Shown here: positions 37,391 to 51,300 of the stretch, piece by piece
Layout: each line of letters opens with the position of its first letter
Numbering within the stretch: the stretch's first letter is position 1
Assembly: GCF_004297125.1 (NCBI RefSeq)
Contig: NZ_SCVD01000012.1
Location: forward strand, 151,061-215,060
Length of the DNA: 64,000 nucleotides
Source: Phenylobacterium sp.
Lineage (GTDB): Bacteria; Pseudomonadota; Alphaproteobacteria; Caulobacterales; Caulobacteraceae
Reading direction: 5' to 3'
Made by a program: the position numbers and the translations under genes
The notes under the pieces: model-generated
Seen by the model: the letters and a program-made list of their open reading frames with translations, nothing else
Database searches by the model: none
Told to the model about the DNA's origin: nothing

Positions 37391-39829
37391 CTAGAACCTG
37401 GTTGAAGTGGAGAACCGGAAGGTTTCTACCTTGTCGTAGTCTTCCTTGGCCAAAACGCGGCTGAAGTCGAAGCGGATCGGACCCATCGGCGACTTCCAGA
37501 AGACGCTGATGCCCGCCGAGGCGCGGAGCGACAGGTCGTCACGGATGCAGGTGTTGCGTGCGCCAGGGGTGGCGTAGTTGGGGATCTGCTGCGTCGGGTC
37601 GGCGGGATTGGCGATCGTCGACTGCAGGCAGTCCACGTCGCCAGCCTGATAGACCTTGTCGGACTTGTCGAGCTTGCCCAGCGTGCCGAAGTCGCTGAAC
37701 AGCGCCGCCTTGATGCCGTACTGCTCGGGCAGGAAGGTGGGCACGGTCAGCTCGACGGTGCCGATCGCATACATCTTGCCGCCCAGCGCGTCGGCTTGTT
37801 GCAGCGTCAGGTCGCGCGGCCCGATGCCGGCCGTCTCGAAACCGCGGAAATTCAGACCGCCCTTATAGTAGCGGTCGTTGATCCGGACATTGTCGCCGCC
37901 CCAGCCCACGACGTAGCCGGCCGAGCCGGTCAGCGACAGGATGAAGTCCTTGTTGAAGCCGTGGAACCAGGCGGTCTCCAAGTCGGTCTTGACGAAGTTG
38001 ACGTCGCCGCCCAGGCCCGCAATGTCCTGGTTGAAATCGACGTACCAGCCCCGCGTGGGGTTCAGGTAATCGTTCCGGCGGTCCACGCGCGCCCCGTAGC
38101 CAATCAGCGACGTCAGGAAGGTGCCGACCTGGTCGCAGAACGCCCGCGACAGGTTCACGCCCGACGCCGGGTCGCAGTACGACGCGTCGATGTCGATCTT
38201 GTCCTGGCGCAGCGTATAGCGAAGCGCGCCGCGGCTATCGATGCTGAGGGGGAAGTTCGCCCTGAACGTCGTGCCGAACGTCGCGGTCTTGTAGGCCTGG
38301 AAGTCCGAGTAATCGATGCGGTAGCCGTAGAGATCGACGCCCGCCGCGACGTCGCGGTTCAGGAACCGAGGCTCGGTGAACGAGAAGTCCAGCTGCTGGC
38401 GGTACGAGCCCACCGACACCCGCGCACGGACGTCCTGGCCGCGGCCGCGGAAGTTGCGCTGACTGATGCCCAGGTCCAGCACCAGCTGGTCCACCGACGA
38501 ATAGCCGGCGCTGAACGAGAGCTCGCCGGTGGGCTGCTCCTCGACCTTCACCTGCAGGGCCGTGCGGTCGGGCGCCGATCCGGGGACCTCCTGGATATCG
38601 ACGTCCTTGAAGTAGCCCAGGGCGCGGATCTGGCGCTTGGAACGATCCACCAGGGCGCGGTTGTACGCGTCGCCTTCCACCACGCTCATCTCGCGGCGGA
38701 TGACGTAGTCCAGGGTCTGGGTGTTGCCGACGATGTCGATGCGGTCGACGTAGACCCGCGGCCCCTCACGGACCTGGAAGGTCACGTCGACGACGCCCTT
38801 GTCGCGATCGGGCGTGTAGCGCGGCCGCACGTCCACGAAGGCGAAGCCCGCCGCACCGGCGGCGAAGGTCAGGGCGTCGGTCGAGGTCTCGATGGCTTCG
38901 TCCTGGTACTCCTGCCCCGTACGGATCGGGATCAGGGCGGTCAGGACTTCCTTGTCCAGCTTCTGCAGCTCGGTCTCGACCGTCACCTTGCCGAACTTGT
39001 ACCGCGGCCCTTCGTCGACGTTGTAGGTGACCACGAAGCCGTTCTTGTCCGGCGCCAGCTCCGCCACGGCCGAGGTCACCCGGAAGTCGTAGTAGCCGCG
39101 GTTGCGGTAGTGCTTCCGAAGCTGCTCCTTGTCGTATTCGAGGCGGTCGGGATCGTAGTTGGCGTTGTTCGAGAAGAACTTGAACCAGCGTGTCTCCTCG
39201 GTGACGACCACGTCGCGCAGGTCGTTGTCCGAGAAGGCCTTGTTGCCCAGGAAGTTGACCGAGAGGATGCCGCTCTTCGGGCCCTCCTCGATCTTGAAGA
39301 TCAGATCGACGCGCTTCTGCGGCAACTCGACGATCTGCGGCGTCACGTTGGCCGAGATCCGGCCTGAACGCCGATACAGCTCGACGATCCGCTGCACGTC
39401 GCCCTGCACCTTGGCGCGGGTGAAGATGCCGCGCGGCCGGACGGTGACCTCGTCGCGTAGCTTGTCTTCCTTGAGGCCCTTGTTTCCCTCGAAGATCACC
39501 CGGTTGATGATCGGGTTCTCGACGACGGTGACGATCAGGTCGCCGTTCTGGAAGTCGATCTTCACGTCCGAGAACAGGTCGGTGCGGAACAGCGCCTTCA
39601 GCGCCAGGTCGATCTTGGCCGAATCGACCGGCTCGCCCGGCGCGACCGGCAGGTAGGAGATCACGGTGGACGGCTCGATCCGCTCATTGCCCTGAACCAG
39701 GATGCGTTGGATCACGCCGCCCTGGGTTTGCTGGGCGGCCGCCACCCCGGGCGCAATGAGAGCGGTCGTGCCCAGGAGCAGGGCAAGGCCGGAGGCAAGC
39801 GCGGCGCGGGAGGCGCGGGTTCTAAACAT
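37391..39829 (-). CDS. bamA: Outer-membrane protein assembly factor BamA
   Basis: Core of the outer-membrane insertion machine, 812 residues. A signal peptide (about 1–32) precedes five POTRA domains (about 37–440; for example RILVQGNERIEPSTVISYLP begins the first). A 16-stranded barrel follows (about 450–812), with GLNFRGFETAGIGPRDL (the RGF-type loop-6 motif) and a C-terminal aromatic strand ending TSTRF. It lies between rseP and skp, as in most Gram-negatives. Confidence 0.97.
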   Translation of the reverse strand: MFRTRASRAALASGLALLLGTTALIAPGVAAAQQTQGGVIQRILVQGNERIEPSTVISYLPVAPGEPVDSAKIDLALKALFRTDLFSDVKIDFQNGDLIVTVVENPIINRVIFEGNKGLKEDKLRDEVTVRPRGIFTRAKVQGDVQRIVELYRRSGRISANVTPQIVELPQKRVDLIFKIEEGPKSGILSVNFLGNKAFSDNDLRDVVVTEETRWFKFFSNNANYDPDRLEYDKEQLRKHYRNRGYYDFRVTSAVAELAPDKNGFVVTYNVDEGPRYKFGKVTVETELQKLDKEVLTALIPIRTGQEYQDEAIETSTDALTFAAGAAGFAFVDVRPRYTPDRDKGVVDVTFQVREGPRVYVDRIDIVGNTQTLDYVIRREMSVVEGDAYNRALVDRSKRQIRALGYFKDVDIQEVPGSAPDRTALQVKVEEQPTGELSFSAGYSSVDQLVLDLGISQRNFRGRGQDVRARVSVGSYRQQLDFSFTEPRFLNRDVAAGVDLYGYRIDYSDFQAYKTATFGTTFRANFPLSIDSRGALRYTLRQDKIDIDASYCDPASGVNLSRAFCDQVGTFLTSLIGYGARVDRRNDYLNPTRGWYVDFNQDIAGLGGDVNFVKTDLETAWFHGFNKDFILSLTGSAGYVVGWGGDNVRINDRYYKGGLNFRGFETAGIGPRDLTLQQADALGGKMYAIGTVELTVPTFLPEQYGIKAALFSDFGTLGKLDKSDKVYQAGDVDCLQSTIANPADPTQQIPNYATPGARNTCIRDDLSLRASAGISVFWKSPMGPIRFDFSRVLAKEDYDKVETFRFSTSTRF

Positions 39830-39858
39830 CGAATCAGCCGGTTGAGGGACGAACGGGC

Positions 39859-41073
39859 CTAAGAGAATAGGCCGCCGAACAGATTGAACACACGCAGGCG
39901 CTGCAAGTCGTTCCAGGTGGCGAACAACATCAAACCGAGGACTAGCGCAAGACCCACTCGATACCCTGCCGCCTGAACCTTGGCGGCAAGAGGGCGCCGC
40001 GTGATGGCTTCATACGCGTAGAACATCAAGTGGCCGCCATCTAGCACGGGCACCGGCAGCAGGTTCATGAAACCGATGCTGACCGAGATCAGCGCGGCCA
40101 GCTGCGCCAGGTTCAGGCCCGCGCCCATCAGCATCGCACCGAAGTCGGGGGCGCCCTGCACGCCCAGCTTGGTGACGTTCTTGGTCACGTCGGCGATGCC
40201 CAGCGGCCCGCGGAGCTGGTCGGTGCTGACCTGGCCGGTCAGCATGCGGCCCAGGTAGTAGACCGTCGTGCGCAGTACGTCCCAGGTCCGCGCGGTCCCC
40301 TCGCCCACCGCTTCGAAGAAGCCGTAGCGGATGCGGATATAGTCGTTGGCCGACTGGGCGGGGCGCAGGCCCAGCACGCCCACGCGCTGCTTGCCGGCGA
40401 CGGGGTCGTCCTGCACCTGCCACTGCGGCGTGGCGGTCAGCGCGGTCCGCTGGCCGTCGCGCAGGACGACGAAGCTCGTCGGCACGCCGCCGCGCACGCG
40501 AATCAGCTGCTGGACCTCGTTGAAGCTGGTCATCTCGCGCCCGTTCACGGCCACGACGCGGTCGCCGACCCGGAAGCCGGCCGCCGCCGCGGCGCTGTCC
40601 GGCGACACGCCGGCCACCCGGAACGGCAGCACCATCTCGCCGAAGCTCATCAGCAGCGCCGCAAAGATCGTGATGGCCAGGGCGAAGTTGGCGAACGGCC
40701 CCGCGGCCACGATGATCGCCCGCTGCCAGATCGGCTTGAAATGGAAATACCGGCCGATCTCGCCCGCGCGACCCTGGGAGACCAGGTCGCGCCGCATGGC
40801 CGCCAGATCCTCGGCGTCCGGGATGCTGGCGGCGTTCTCGTCGCCCGCGAAGCGCACATAGCCGCCGATCGGCAGCCAGCCGAGCCGCCATTCCACGCCC
40901 GACTTGTCCGTCCACGACGTGAGGGCCTTGCCGAAGCCGATCGAGAACCGGTCGATCTTGGTCCCCAGCGCCTTGGCGGCCAGGAAGTGGCCCAGCTCGT
41001 GGACGGTCACCACCAGGCCCAGCACAAGCAGGAACGGGATGATGGCCAGGAACAGGGTCTGCAGGAGCTGCAT
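39859..41073 (-). CDS. rseP: RIP metalloprotease RseP (MmpA-type site-2 protease)
   Basis: Intramembrane zinc protease of 404 residues. Zinc motif H25-E26-x-x-H29 (VHELGHFLAAKALG) lies in the first span, with LDGGH (VPVLDGGHLMFYAYE) in a later span. A PDZ domain (about 165–260) sits between, containing VAGVSPDSAAAAAGFRVGDRV. The Caulobacter homologue MmpA cleaves PodJ; RseP elsewhere cuts RseA. The substrate here is unknown. It lies between dxr and bamA. Confidence 0.95.
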   Translation of the reverse strand: MQLLQTLFLAIIPFLLVLGLVVTVHELGHFLAAKALGTKIDRFSIGFGKALTSWTDKSGVEWRLGWLPIGGYVRFAGDENAASIPDAEDLAAMRRDLVSQGRAGEIGRYFHFKPIWQRAIIVAAGPFANFALAITIFAALLMSFGEMVLPFRVAGVSPDSAAAAAGFRVGDRVVAVNGREMTSFNEVQQLIRVRGGVPTSFVVLRDGQRTALTATPQWQVQDDPVAGKQRVGVLGLRPAQSANDYIRIRYGFFEAVGEGTARTWDVLRTTVYYLGRMLTGQVSTDQLRGPLGIADVTKNVTKLGVQGAPDFGAMLMGAGLNLAQLAALISVSIGFMNLLPVPVLDGGHLMFYAYEAITRRPLAAKVQAAGYRVGLALVLGLMLFATWNDLQRLRVFNLFGGLFS

Positions 41074-41090
41074 CAGGCGCTTCTACTCCA

Positions 41091-42287
41091 TCAGGCCGCG
41101 ACGAGGCCGCCAACGACCTCGTCTGCGACACGCCGGGCCGCGGCGTCGGTGTTGCGGGCGCGTTCCACGGCGTCGCCATCCAGCGCGGTGACCGATTCGG
41201 TCCGGTCCATGCGCTCGAGAGTTTCCGCCACGACGTCCGGGATATCCAGAAAGCGGATGCGCCGGTCAAGGAACGCCGAGACCGCGCGCTCGTTCGCCGC
41301 ATTCATCGCGGCCGGCGCCTGGCCGCCCGCGGCCAACGCCTGCTTGGCGATGGAGAGCGCGGGGAACTTCAGCGGATCGGGATGCTGGAACGTCAGCGGG
41401 CCGGCCGTCACCAGGTCCAGTTTCGGCGCAGGCCACGGCAGCCGGTCGGGCCAGGCGAACGCGCAGGCGATCGGCGGCCGCATGTCCGGCGGGCCAAGCT
41501 GGGCCAGCGTCGAGCCGTCGGCATATTCGACGAGGCTGTGGATGATCTGCTGCGGGTGGACCAGGACTTCGATCCGCTCCGGCGGCATTGAGAACAGGTA
41601 GGCCGCCTCGATCACCTCGAGGCCCTTGTTCATCATGGTCGCGGAATCGATCGAAATCTTGGCGCCCATCGAGAAATTGGGATGCGCCAGCGCCTGCTCC
41701 AGCGTGGCGGCCGCCATTTGCTCGCGGCTCGCGTCGCGGAACGGGCCGCCCGACGACGTCAGGATCAGCCGCGACACCTGGGCGGCGGCCAGCGGGTCCA
41801 GCACCTGGAAGATCGCGGAATGCTCGGAATCCACCGGCACCACGGCCCCGCCGGCCAGCTTTGCGATGCGGAGCAGCGAAGGCCCCGCGCAGACCAGGCT
41901 CTCCTTGTTGGCGAGCGCGATCACCGCCCCGGACCTTGCCGCGGCCAGGGTTGGCGCGAGGCCGGCGAAGCCCACGATGGCCGACATGACCCACTGGGCG
42001 TCGGCCGCGGCCACGTCGATCACCGCCTGGGCGCCGGCCGCCGTGGCGATCCCGGAGCCCTTCAGCCGCTCGCGCAGCTCGGGCAGCAGCGTCTCGTCGT
42101 CGATGACCGCGACCTCGGGCCGCCAGCGCAGCGCCTGCTCGGCCAGCCGCGCGACGTTGCGCCCGGCGGTCAGGCCCACGATCTCAACCTCGACGCCGGC
42201 CTGTTCGAAGAGGTCCAGGGTCGAGACACCGATCGAGCCGGTGGAACCCAGGACGCTGACCTTTCGCGGCAGGCTCAATGTCCCCAT
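41091..42287 (-). CDS. dxr: 1-deoxy-D-xylulose 5-phosphate reductoisomerase
   Basis: Second enzyme of the MEP isoprenoid pathway, 398 residues. The NADPH-binding loop is [14 protein letters not shown] (about residues 13–26). Active-site segments are [36 protein letters not shown] and [20 protein letters not shown]. The start at 42287 begins the family N-terminus and overlaps the cdsA tail by 13 bases; the frame is open far upstream through cdsA. Confidence 0.96.
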   Translation of the reverse strand: MGTLSLPRKVSVLGSTGSIGVSTLDLFEQAGVEVEIVGLTAGRNVARLAEQALRWRPEVAVIDDETLLPELRERLKGSGIATAAGAQAVIDVAAADAQWVMSAIVGFAGLAPTLAAARSGAVIALANKESLVCAGPSLLRIAKLAGGAVVPVDSEHSAIFQVLDPLAAAQVSRLILTSSGGPFRDASREQMAAATLEQALAHPNFSMGAKISIDSATMMNKGLEVIEAAYLFSMPPERIEVLVHPQQIIHSLVEYADGSTLAQLGPPDMRPPIACAFAWPDRLPWPAPKLDLVTAGPLTFQHPDPLKFPALSIAKQALAAGGQAPAAMNAANERAVSAFLDRRIRFLDIPDVVAETLERMDRTESVTALDGDAVERARNTDAAARRVADEVVGGLVAA

Positions 42288-43120
42288 CCCCAATGGTTGG
42301 CCAGCCGGAGCGCGGCCATCACCACAACTGCAAACATCAAGCCATCCACCCGGTCGAGCAATCCGCCATGCCCGGGGATCAGGTCGCCGGAGTCCTTTAC
42401 ACCGAACCGGCGCTTGATGGCGGATTCCCAGAGGTCGCCCGCCATGGTCGCCAGGCCGACGGTCAGGCCGATCAGCGCCGCGGCCCAGATGTTCAACTCG
42501 AAGGCCGAGATCCAGGCCATCAGGCTGCCCGCCCCCATCGCCGCGGCCAGGCCGCCGATGAAGCCGGACCAGGTCTTGTTGGGCGAGAAGCGGGGCCACA
42601 GCTTCGGGCCCTTGAGCGTGCTGCCCACGGCGAATGCGCCGATGTCGGCCGCCCACGTGGCCGCGAACAGCATCATCGTCCACCAGGCCCCCTGGTTGGT
42701 CGAGCGCAGCCATACCAGGCACAGGGCCGCGGGCGCGATGTAGAGCACCCCGAACGCCGCGTCGGCCGGCCGCTCCGCAACGCCACGGGCGACGACCGCA
42801 GCGCCGGCGGCGGTCAGCAGGATCGCGCCCCAGGCCCAGATGAAGTCACCGCGGTAACCCACGAAAACAGCGATTAAAACCGCCGCCGCCACGGCTGCCG
42901 CCACCCGGGTCGGCGACACGGGCGCGCTCATTCCGCCCCACTCGATGGCCAGCAGCGCCACGCCGATCGCGATCAGCACCAGATAGGGCCAGCCGCCGAA
43001 CCATGCGGCGGCCAAGGCAGCCGGGACCAGCACCACGGCCGACGCAACGCGCAGGCCGAGGTTGGACCAGTCGAACCGCTTAACCTGCGGCGAGGACGTC
43101 ATCGGCAACGATTGCGCCAT
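42275..43120 (-). CDS. cdsA: Phosphatidate cytidylyltransferase
   Basis: Makes CDP-diacylglycerol, the branch point of phospholipid synthesis; an inner-membrane protein with about seven spans, 281 residues. The signature [25 protein letters not shown] segment is clear ([19 protein letters not shown]). The N-terminus is doubtful: ATG 43120 overlaps uppS by 41 bases, ATG 43102 ([10 protein letters not shown]) by 23; neither has a good ribosome site. It overlaps dxr by 13 bases downstream. Confidence 0.94.
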   Translation of the reverse strand: MAQSLPMTSSPQVKRFDWSNLGLRVASAVVLVPAALAAAWFGGWPYLVLIAIGVALLAIEWGGMSAPVSPTRVAAAVAAAVLIAVFVGYRGDFIWAWGAILLTAAGAAVVARGVAERPADAAFGVLYIAPAALCLVWLRSTNQGAWWTMMLFAATWAADIGAFAVGSTLKGPKLWPRFSPNKTWSGFIGGLAAAMGAGSLMAWISAFELNIWAAALIGLTVGLATMAGDLWESAIKRRFGVKDSGDLIPGHGGLLDRVDGLMFAVVVMAALRLANHWGWGH

Positions 43121-43859
43121 AGCGCCGATCCCGCGCGGCGAATTCCGCCAGCGCTGCTCTGAGGTGCTCTTCGCCGTAGTCGGGCCAAAGCACGTCCTGG
43201 AAGACCAGCTCCGCGTAGGCCGCTTCCCACAGCAGGAAATTCGACAGCCGCTGCTCGCCGGAGGGGCGCACGATCAGGTCCGGCGGCGGAGCGCCGGCGG
43301 TGGCCAGCAGGCCGGCGAACAGGGTCTCGTCCAGGTCCTCCGGCCTCCGGCGACCGGCGGCCACGTCCTCCGCGAATCGGCGCGCCGCATCGGCGATGTC
43401 GGCCTGGCCGCCGTAGTTGAAGGCGATATTCAGGTTGAAGGTGTCGTTGTTCTCGGTCCGCGCGTGCGCGTCGTCGATCAGCTTCAACAGTTCGGACGAG
43501 AGGCCCTCGCGGCGGCCGATCACCCGCACCCGCACGCCCTCACGATGCAGCCGGGCCAGGTCGGTCTCGAAATAGCGCTTCGGCAGCGCCATCAGCTCGG
43601 CCACCTCGGCGGCTGGCCGGCTCCAGTTCTCGGTGGAGAAGCCGAACACGGTCAGCGAATTCACGCCCAGCTTCGCGGCCGCCGATACCGTGCGCTTCAG
43701 CGCCTCGACGCCGGCCCGATGGCCCAGCGAGCGCGGCAACCCGCGCTGCTTGGCCCAGCGGCCGTTGCCATCCATGACGATGGCCACGTGCAACACGGGC
43801 GCGCCCTGCTGGTCGACCCTTGGGGCGTCCGCGGACGGTGGCTTCTCGGCGGCGGCCAT
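43080..43859 (-). CDS. uppS: Isoprenyl transferase (undecaprenyl diphosphate synthase)
   Basis: Cis-prenyltransferase of 259 residues making the C55 carrier lipid for peptidoglycan. The catalytic aspartate is D30 in VAIVMDGNGRWAKQRG. Further signatures are SLTVFGFSTENWSRP, NLNIAFNYGGQADI and DLIVRPSGEQRLSNFLLW, and WPDYGEEHLRAAL. About 20 extra residues lie before the core. It follows frr and overlaps cdsA. Confidence 0.96.
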   Translation of the reverse strand: MAAAEKPPSADAPRVDQQGAPVLHVAIVMDGNGRWAKQRGLPRSLGHRAGVEALKRTVSAAAKLGVNSLTVFGFSTENWSRPAAEVAELMALPKRYFETDLARLHREGVRVRVIGRREGLSSELLKLIDDAHARTENNDTFNLNIAFNYGGQADIADAARRFAEDVAAGRRRPEDLDETLFAGLLATAGAPPPDLIVRPSGEQRLSNFLLWEAAYAELVFQDVLWPDYGEEHLRAALAEFAARDRRYGAIVADDVLAAG

Positions 43860-43886
43860 GAGGGAACGCGGGTCCTTACGCGGGCG

Positions 43887-44453
43887 TCAAACGTGCATGA
43901 TCTCTTGTTCTTTTGTTTTCAAGGCTTCGTCCACGCGCTTGATCGCTTCGTCGGTGATCTTCTGCACATCCGCCTCGAAACGCTTCTCTTCGTCCTGGCT
44001 GACCACGCCATCCTTCTGCGCCTTGCGGCAGTCTTCGTTGGCGTCGCGGCGAATGTTGCGCACAGCCACCCGCTGCTGTTCGGCATACTTCCCGGCCAGC
44101 TTCACCAGGTCCTTGCGCCGATCTTCCGTCAGCGGCGGGATCGGCAGACGAAGCGTCGTGCCGTCCACCACGGGGTTCAGGCCCAGGTCCGACGAGCGGA
44201 TCGCCTTTTCCACGGAGACGACCAGGGCGCGATCCCAGACGTTGATGGTGATCATCCGCGGTTCCGGGACGCTGATGGCCCCCACCTGGTTCAGCGGGGT
44301 CATCGACCCGTAGGCGTCGACCCGGATCTGGTCGAGCAGGCTGGCCGAGGCGCGGCCGGTGCGCAGCGAGCCGAACTCTTCCTGCAGCGCCGCGACCGCC
44401 TTTTCCATACGGTCCTTGTACTTCGAAAGCACGGGCTTCTCGGTGGTGGCCAT
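43887..44453 (-). CDS. frr: Ribosome recycling factor
   Basis: Releases ribosomes after termination with EF-G; 188 residues, normal length. Core pattern: [57 protein letters not shown] and [19 protein letters not shown]. It lies between pyrH and uppS. Confidence 0.97.
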   Translation of the reverse strand: MATTEKPVLSKYKDRMEKAVAALQEEFGSLRTGRASASLLDQIRVDAYGSMTPLNQVGAISVPEPRMITINVWDRALVVSVEKAIRSSDLGLNPVVDGTTLRLPIPPLTEDRRKDLVKLAGKYAEQQRVAVRNIRRDANEDCRKAQKDGVVSQDEEKRFEADVQKITDEAIKRVDEALKTKEQEIMHV

Positions 44454-44496
44454 GGCGGCGTCTCCGTCTTCGTATTTTCGCGAGGGACTGTAAGGC

Positions 44497-45216
44497 TTAG
44501 GCGATGGTCGTGAAGACCCCTTCGCCGTTCAGCACCTTCAGGAGGTTGCCCCGTTCGCGGATGTTGAACACCACGATGGGGATATGGTTGTCGCGCATCA
44601 GGCTGACGGCCGAGGCGTCCATGACGCGCAGGTTCTTCGCCAGCACTTCCTGGTAGCTCAGGGTGTCGTAGCGCTTCGCGTCGGCGTCCTTCTTCGGGTC
44701 CGCCGAATAGACGCCGTCGACGCTGGTGCCCTTGAACAGCGCGTCGCAGCCCATCTCGGCCGAGCGCAGGGCCGCGGGGGTGTCGGTGGTGAAGAACGGC
44801 GCGCCCAGGCCGGCGGCGAAGATCACCACCCTGCCCTTTTCCAGGTGCCGCAGGGCGCGGCGGCGGATGTAGGGCTCGCAGACCGCTTCCATCGGGATGG
44901 CCGACTGCACGCGGGTGTAGACGCCCGCCTTCTCCAGCGACGCCTGCAGGGCCAGGGCGTTCATCACCGTGGCCAGCATGCCCATGTAGTCGGCGCTCGC
45001 GCGCTCCATACCGGCCTCGGCCAGGGCCGCGCCGCGGAAGATATTGCCGCCGCCGACCACGACGCACACCTGCACGCCGGCCTTCACGACCTGGGCGATC
45101 TCCTCGGAGACCGCGGCCAGCGTCTTGGGGTCGATCCCGAAGCTGTCGCCCCCGACACCCGCCTCGCCCGAGAGCTTCAGGAGGATGCGTTTGTAGCGGG
45201 GAGCGGCGTCAGCCAT
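44497..45216 (-). CDS. pyrH: UMP kinase
   Basis: Phosphorylates UMP to UDP for RNA and sugar-nucleotide synthesis; hexameric amino-acid-kinase fold, 239 residues. Signature segments are [70 protein letters not shown] and [16 protein letters not shown] strong perfect hairpin (45254–45286) lies in the gap before it, so expression may be set apart from tsf. Confidence 0.97.
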   Translation of the reverse strand: MADAAPRYKRILLKLSGEAGVGGDSFGIDPKTLAAVSEEIAQVVKAGVQVCVVVGGGNIFRGAALAEAGMERASADYMGMLATVMNALALQASLEKAGVYTRVQSAIPMEAVCEPYIRRRALRHLEKGRVVIFAAGLGAPFFTTDTPAALRSAEMGCDALFKGTSVDGVYSADPKKDADAKRYDTLSYQEVLAKNLRVMDASAVSLMRDNHIPIVVFNIRERGNLLKVLNGEGVFTTIA

Positions 45217-45253
45217 CGGTGAGTCCTGATCTGCGGCGGGAGGAACATACAGT

Positions 45254-45286
45254 AGGGGCGCGGCGCGTCGAACGCGCCGCGCCCCT
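45254..45286 (-). terminator. Strong GC hairpin between tsf and pyrH
   Basis: AGGGGCGCGGCGCG and CGCGCCGCGCCCCT form a perfect 14-base stem around a 5-base loop, 20 bases past the tsf stop and 38 before pyrH. On the minus strand it is followed by ACTGTATGTT, with no T run. It may cause partial termination, letting rpsB–tsf be expressed far above pyrH, or protect the upstream message from 3' exonucleases. Confidence 0.6.
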
Positions 45287-45305
45287 GAAAGTCAGCGAGT
45301 CCGAC

Positions 45306-46238
45306 TTAGGACTGGCCGGTCATCGAAGCGACTTCGGCGGCGAAGTCGTCGGCCTTCTTCTCCACGCCCTCGCCGAGCGCGAAGCGGACGAAGGCCTTCA
45401 GGAACACCGGCGCGCCGGCTTCCTTGGCGGTCTCGGCCACCAGCTGCTCGATGGTCTGGTCCGGGTTCATGACGAAGGGTTGCTTCAGCAGCACGACTTC
45501 TTCCTGCCACTTGCGGATCCGGCCCTCGACCATCTTCTCGGCGATCTCGCGGGGCTTGCCCGATTCCATCGCCGTCTGGGTCTGGATCTCGCGTTCCTTC
45601 GCCACGACCGCCGGGTCGAGCTCGTCCGTCGACAGCGCCAGCGGCGCCGTCGCCGCCACGTGCATCGCGATCTTCTTGCCGACGTCCTGCAGCTTGGCCG
45701 CGTCGCCGCCGCCTTCCATGGCCACCAGCACGCCCATGCGGGCGACGCCGTCGCCCTGCGCATTGTGCAGGTACAGCGCCACGGCGCCCTGGCCCACGGT
45801 CAGCTTCACCGCGCGGCGCAGTTGCATGTTCTCGCCGATGGTCGCGATCAGGTTGGTGACCGTGTCCTGGACGACTTCGCCCTTCGCCGTCTTGGCGTTG
45901 CGGATCGCTTCCACGTCGCCGTCGATCGTCAGCGCGACGTCCGCGAAGTCGCGAGCCGCAGTCTGGAACGTCTCGTTCTTGGAGACGAAGTCGGTTTCGG
46001 CGTTGAACTCGATCAGCGCGCCGGTCTTGCCGTCCGCCGAGATCTTGCCGGCGACGAGGCCTTCGGCCGCGGCGCGGTCGGCCTTCTTCGCCGCCTTCGC
46101 CATGCCCTTGGTCCGCAGCCAGTCCATCGAAGCTTCGACATCGCCGCCGTTCTCCTGCAGGGCCTTCTTGCAGTCCATCATGCCGGCGCCGGATTTTTCG
46201 CGCAGGTCTTTGACCAGCGCAGCGGTGATTTCCGCCAT
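45306..46238 (-). CDS. tsf: Translation elongation factor Ts
   Basis: Nucleotide-exchange factor for EF-Tu, 310 residues. The N-terminal UBA-like domain ([20 protein letters not shown], residues 8–27) and core segments ([40 protein letters not shown]) are typical. It follows rpsB as in nearly all bacteria (91-base gap). Confidence 0.98.
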   Translation of the reverse strand: MAEITAALVKDLREKSGAGMMDCKKALQENGGDVEASMDWLRTKGMAKAAKKADRAAAEGLVAGKISADGKTGALIEFNAETDFVSKNETFQTAARDFADVALTIDGDVEAIRNAKTAKGEVVQDTVTNLIATIGENMQLRRAVKLTVGQGAVALYLHNAQGDGVARMGVLVAMEGGGDAAKLQDVGKKIAMHVAATAPLALSTDELDPAVVAKEREIQTQTAMESGKPREIAEKMVEGRIRKWQEEVVLLKQPFVMNPDQTIEQLVAETAKEAGAPVFLKAFVRFALGEGVEKKADDFAAEVASMTGQS

Positions 46239-46329
46239 GGTCAGCTCCTCTTAGGTCTTTGAATCACGACGGACCCCCATATGAGGGCCCGCCGTCAGGG
46301 TTTTGTGTCAGCGAAGGCGTGGGAACGCC

Positions 46330-47256
46330 TCAGCCGGCCTGTTCTTCGCTCGCCGCGGCAGCGCCATCTTCGGCCCCAGGGGCCTCCACTTTGGCCTCCG
46401 CGGCGGTGGTCTCGGGCTCGGCGGCCGCGCCGGTCATCTCGGCTTCCAGGGCCGCGGCCTCGGGAGCGGAGACTTCAGGTTCGGCGACGGCCTTCGGCGT
46501 CAGCTCGCGGGCCAGCGTCGGCTCCATCGGAGCTTCCGAGGCGCCCAGGTCGATGCCCGAGGCCGACTGGCCGGCGGCCAGGCCGTCCAGCACGGCGTCG
46601 GCCAGCAGGTCGCAGTACAGCTGGATCGCGCGGGCCGCGTCGTCGTTGCCGGGGATCGGATAGGTGATCCCGTCCGGGTTCGAGTTGGTGTCCAGGATGG
46701 CGATCACCGGGATGTTCAGCTTGCGGGCTTCCTGGATCGCGATCGCTTCCTTGTTGGTGTCGATCACGAACATCAGGTCGGGGATGCCGCCCATGTCCTT
46801 GATGCCGCCCAGGGACAGTTCCAGCTTATCGCGCTCGCGCGTCAGCTGCAGCAGTTCCTTCTTGGTCCGGCCCTGGCCTTCGCCGGCCAGCAGGCCGTCG
46901 ACTTCGCGCAGCCGCGCGATCGAGCCCGACACGGTGCGCCAGTTGGTGAGCGTGCCGCCCAGCCAACGGTGGTTCACATAGTACTGGGCGCAGCGCTTGG
47001 CGGCCACGGCGATCGGATCCGACGCCTGGCGCTTGGTGCCGACGAACAGGATGCGGCCGCCGCCGGCGGCGACTTCGCGCACCTTCACCAGGGCCTGGTG
47101 CAACAGCGGAATCGACTGCGACAGGTCGATGATGTGGATGTTGGAACGCGAGCCGAAGATGTACTTGTCCATCTTCGGGTTCCACCGGTGCGTCTGGTGG
47201 CCGAAGTGGGCGCCGGCTTCCAGGAGCTGGCGCATGGAGAATTCGGGCAGAGCCAT
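46330..47256 (-). CDS. rpsB: 30S ribosomal protein S2
   Basis: Ribosomal protein S2, 308 residues: a conserved core (about 1–230: [54 protein letters not shown]) plus an Ala/Glu/Pro-rich tail of about 75 residues. The longer tail is common in this group. Start at 47256 is fixed by similarity. A candidate sigma-70-type promoter is at 47382–47410, leaving a leader of roughly 115–120 bases that could hold an S2 feedback site. Confidence 0.97.
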   Translation of the reverse strand: MALPEFSMRQLLEAGAHFGHQTHRWNPKMDKYIFGSRSNIHIIDLSQSIPLLHQALVKVREVAAGGGRILFVGTKRQASDPIAVAAKRCAQYYVNHRWLGGTLTNWRTVSGSIARLREVDGLLAGEGQGRTKKELLQLTRERDKLELSLGGIKDMGGIPDLMFVIDTNKEAIAIQEARKLNIPVIAILDTNSNPDGITYPIPGNDDAARAIQLYCDLLADAVLDGLAAGQSASGIDLGASEAPMEPTLARELTPKAVAEPEVSAPEAAALEAEMTGAAAEPETTAAEAKVEAPGAEDGAAAASEEQAG

Positions 47257-47381
47257 AGTCTGTGTCTCGTCTTTCTTCCGGTTGGACCGCCGCAGGTAAA
47301 CCCTCCGAAGAGGACCGGAACGGACTGGGACGGGATGTCTCCCCGACCAAGCCGAACACCTGCGTGTGGATTGGAGCGGCG

Positions 47382-47410
47382 CATGTAGGGCCAAAAGCCC
47401 GGAAAATCAA
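47382..47410 (-). promoter_or_regulatory. Candidate promoter of rpsB–tsf
   Basis: On the minus strand TTGATT (47405–47410) and TACATG (47382–47387) are separated by 17 bases. The spacer contains GGGCTTTTGGCCC. Spacing and similarity to the -35/-10 consensus are good for this GC-rich genome. The start codon is 126 bases downstream of the -10 end. Confidence 0.5.
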
Positions 47411-47445
47411 GCCGCCTGCCCGCGCCCCGTAGGCGGCGTCGCGCC

Positions 47446-47742
47446 TCAGCGCGTCTTCTTGCCGTCCGGCCCGAAGACGCTGGAGGGCTTGTAGGGCTGA
47501 TACGGCTTGAAGGGCTCCGCCTTCGGCGTGGCAGGCGGCCCGTAGATCTTCGCCGTCGTGCGGCCGCTGTAGGCTGGCGCCGGCGTGGCGGAAGGCACAC
47601 CGTAGCTCTTGGGCGCCGAGGGCTTCGGCGCGCCCCCGGGCGTCCAGCTGTTGTGCGGCTTGGAGCCCCAGCTCGCCTGCTGGGCCCAGGTCGGCCCCGC
47701 CGCCAGGGCCAGGACCGCAATCACTCCGATCGCCAGCTTCAT
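47446..47742 (-). CDS. Small exported Pro-rich protein of unknown function
   Basis: Protein of 98 residues with a signal peptide (MKLAIGVIAVLALAAGPTWA, cut near residue 20) and a proline/tyrosine/lysine-rich mature part (SVFGPDGKKTR at the end). The ATG at 47742 is preferred because GAGGGG lies 9 bases upstream; ATG 47751 is immediately after that site. The low-complexity mature part makes a family call impossible. It lies between dnaE and rpsB, 97 bases after dnaE. Confidence 0.6.
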   Translation of the reverse strand: MKLAIGVIAVLALAAGPTWAQQASWGSKPHNSWTPGGAPKPSAPKSYGVPSATPAPAYSGRTTAKIYGPPATPKAEPFKPYQPYKPSSVFGPDGKKTR

Positions 47743-47839
47743 CGCACGCATCCCCTCGACTTTGCGCCATTGGGCCAAGCTTGGCCGTGGCGTCCATTGA
47801 AAGATCGCCCAGGTTGCAAGACCCGAGCCACCACGGTCA

Positions 47840-51271
<3,432 letters not shown>

Positions 51272-51300
51272 CTGAGCCGCCTCCCCCATTCGCATGGCGG

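Noticed and set aside
46260..46315. Inverted repeat between rpsB and tsf
   Set aside because: Only GACGG/CCGTC pairs well, with mismatches in the middle and no T run; too weak to call a terminator.
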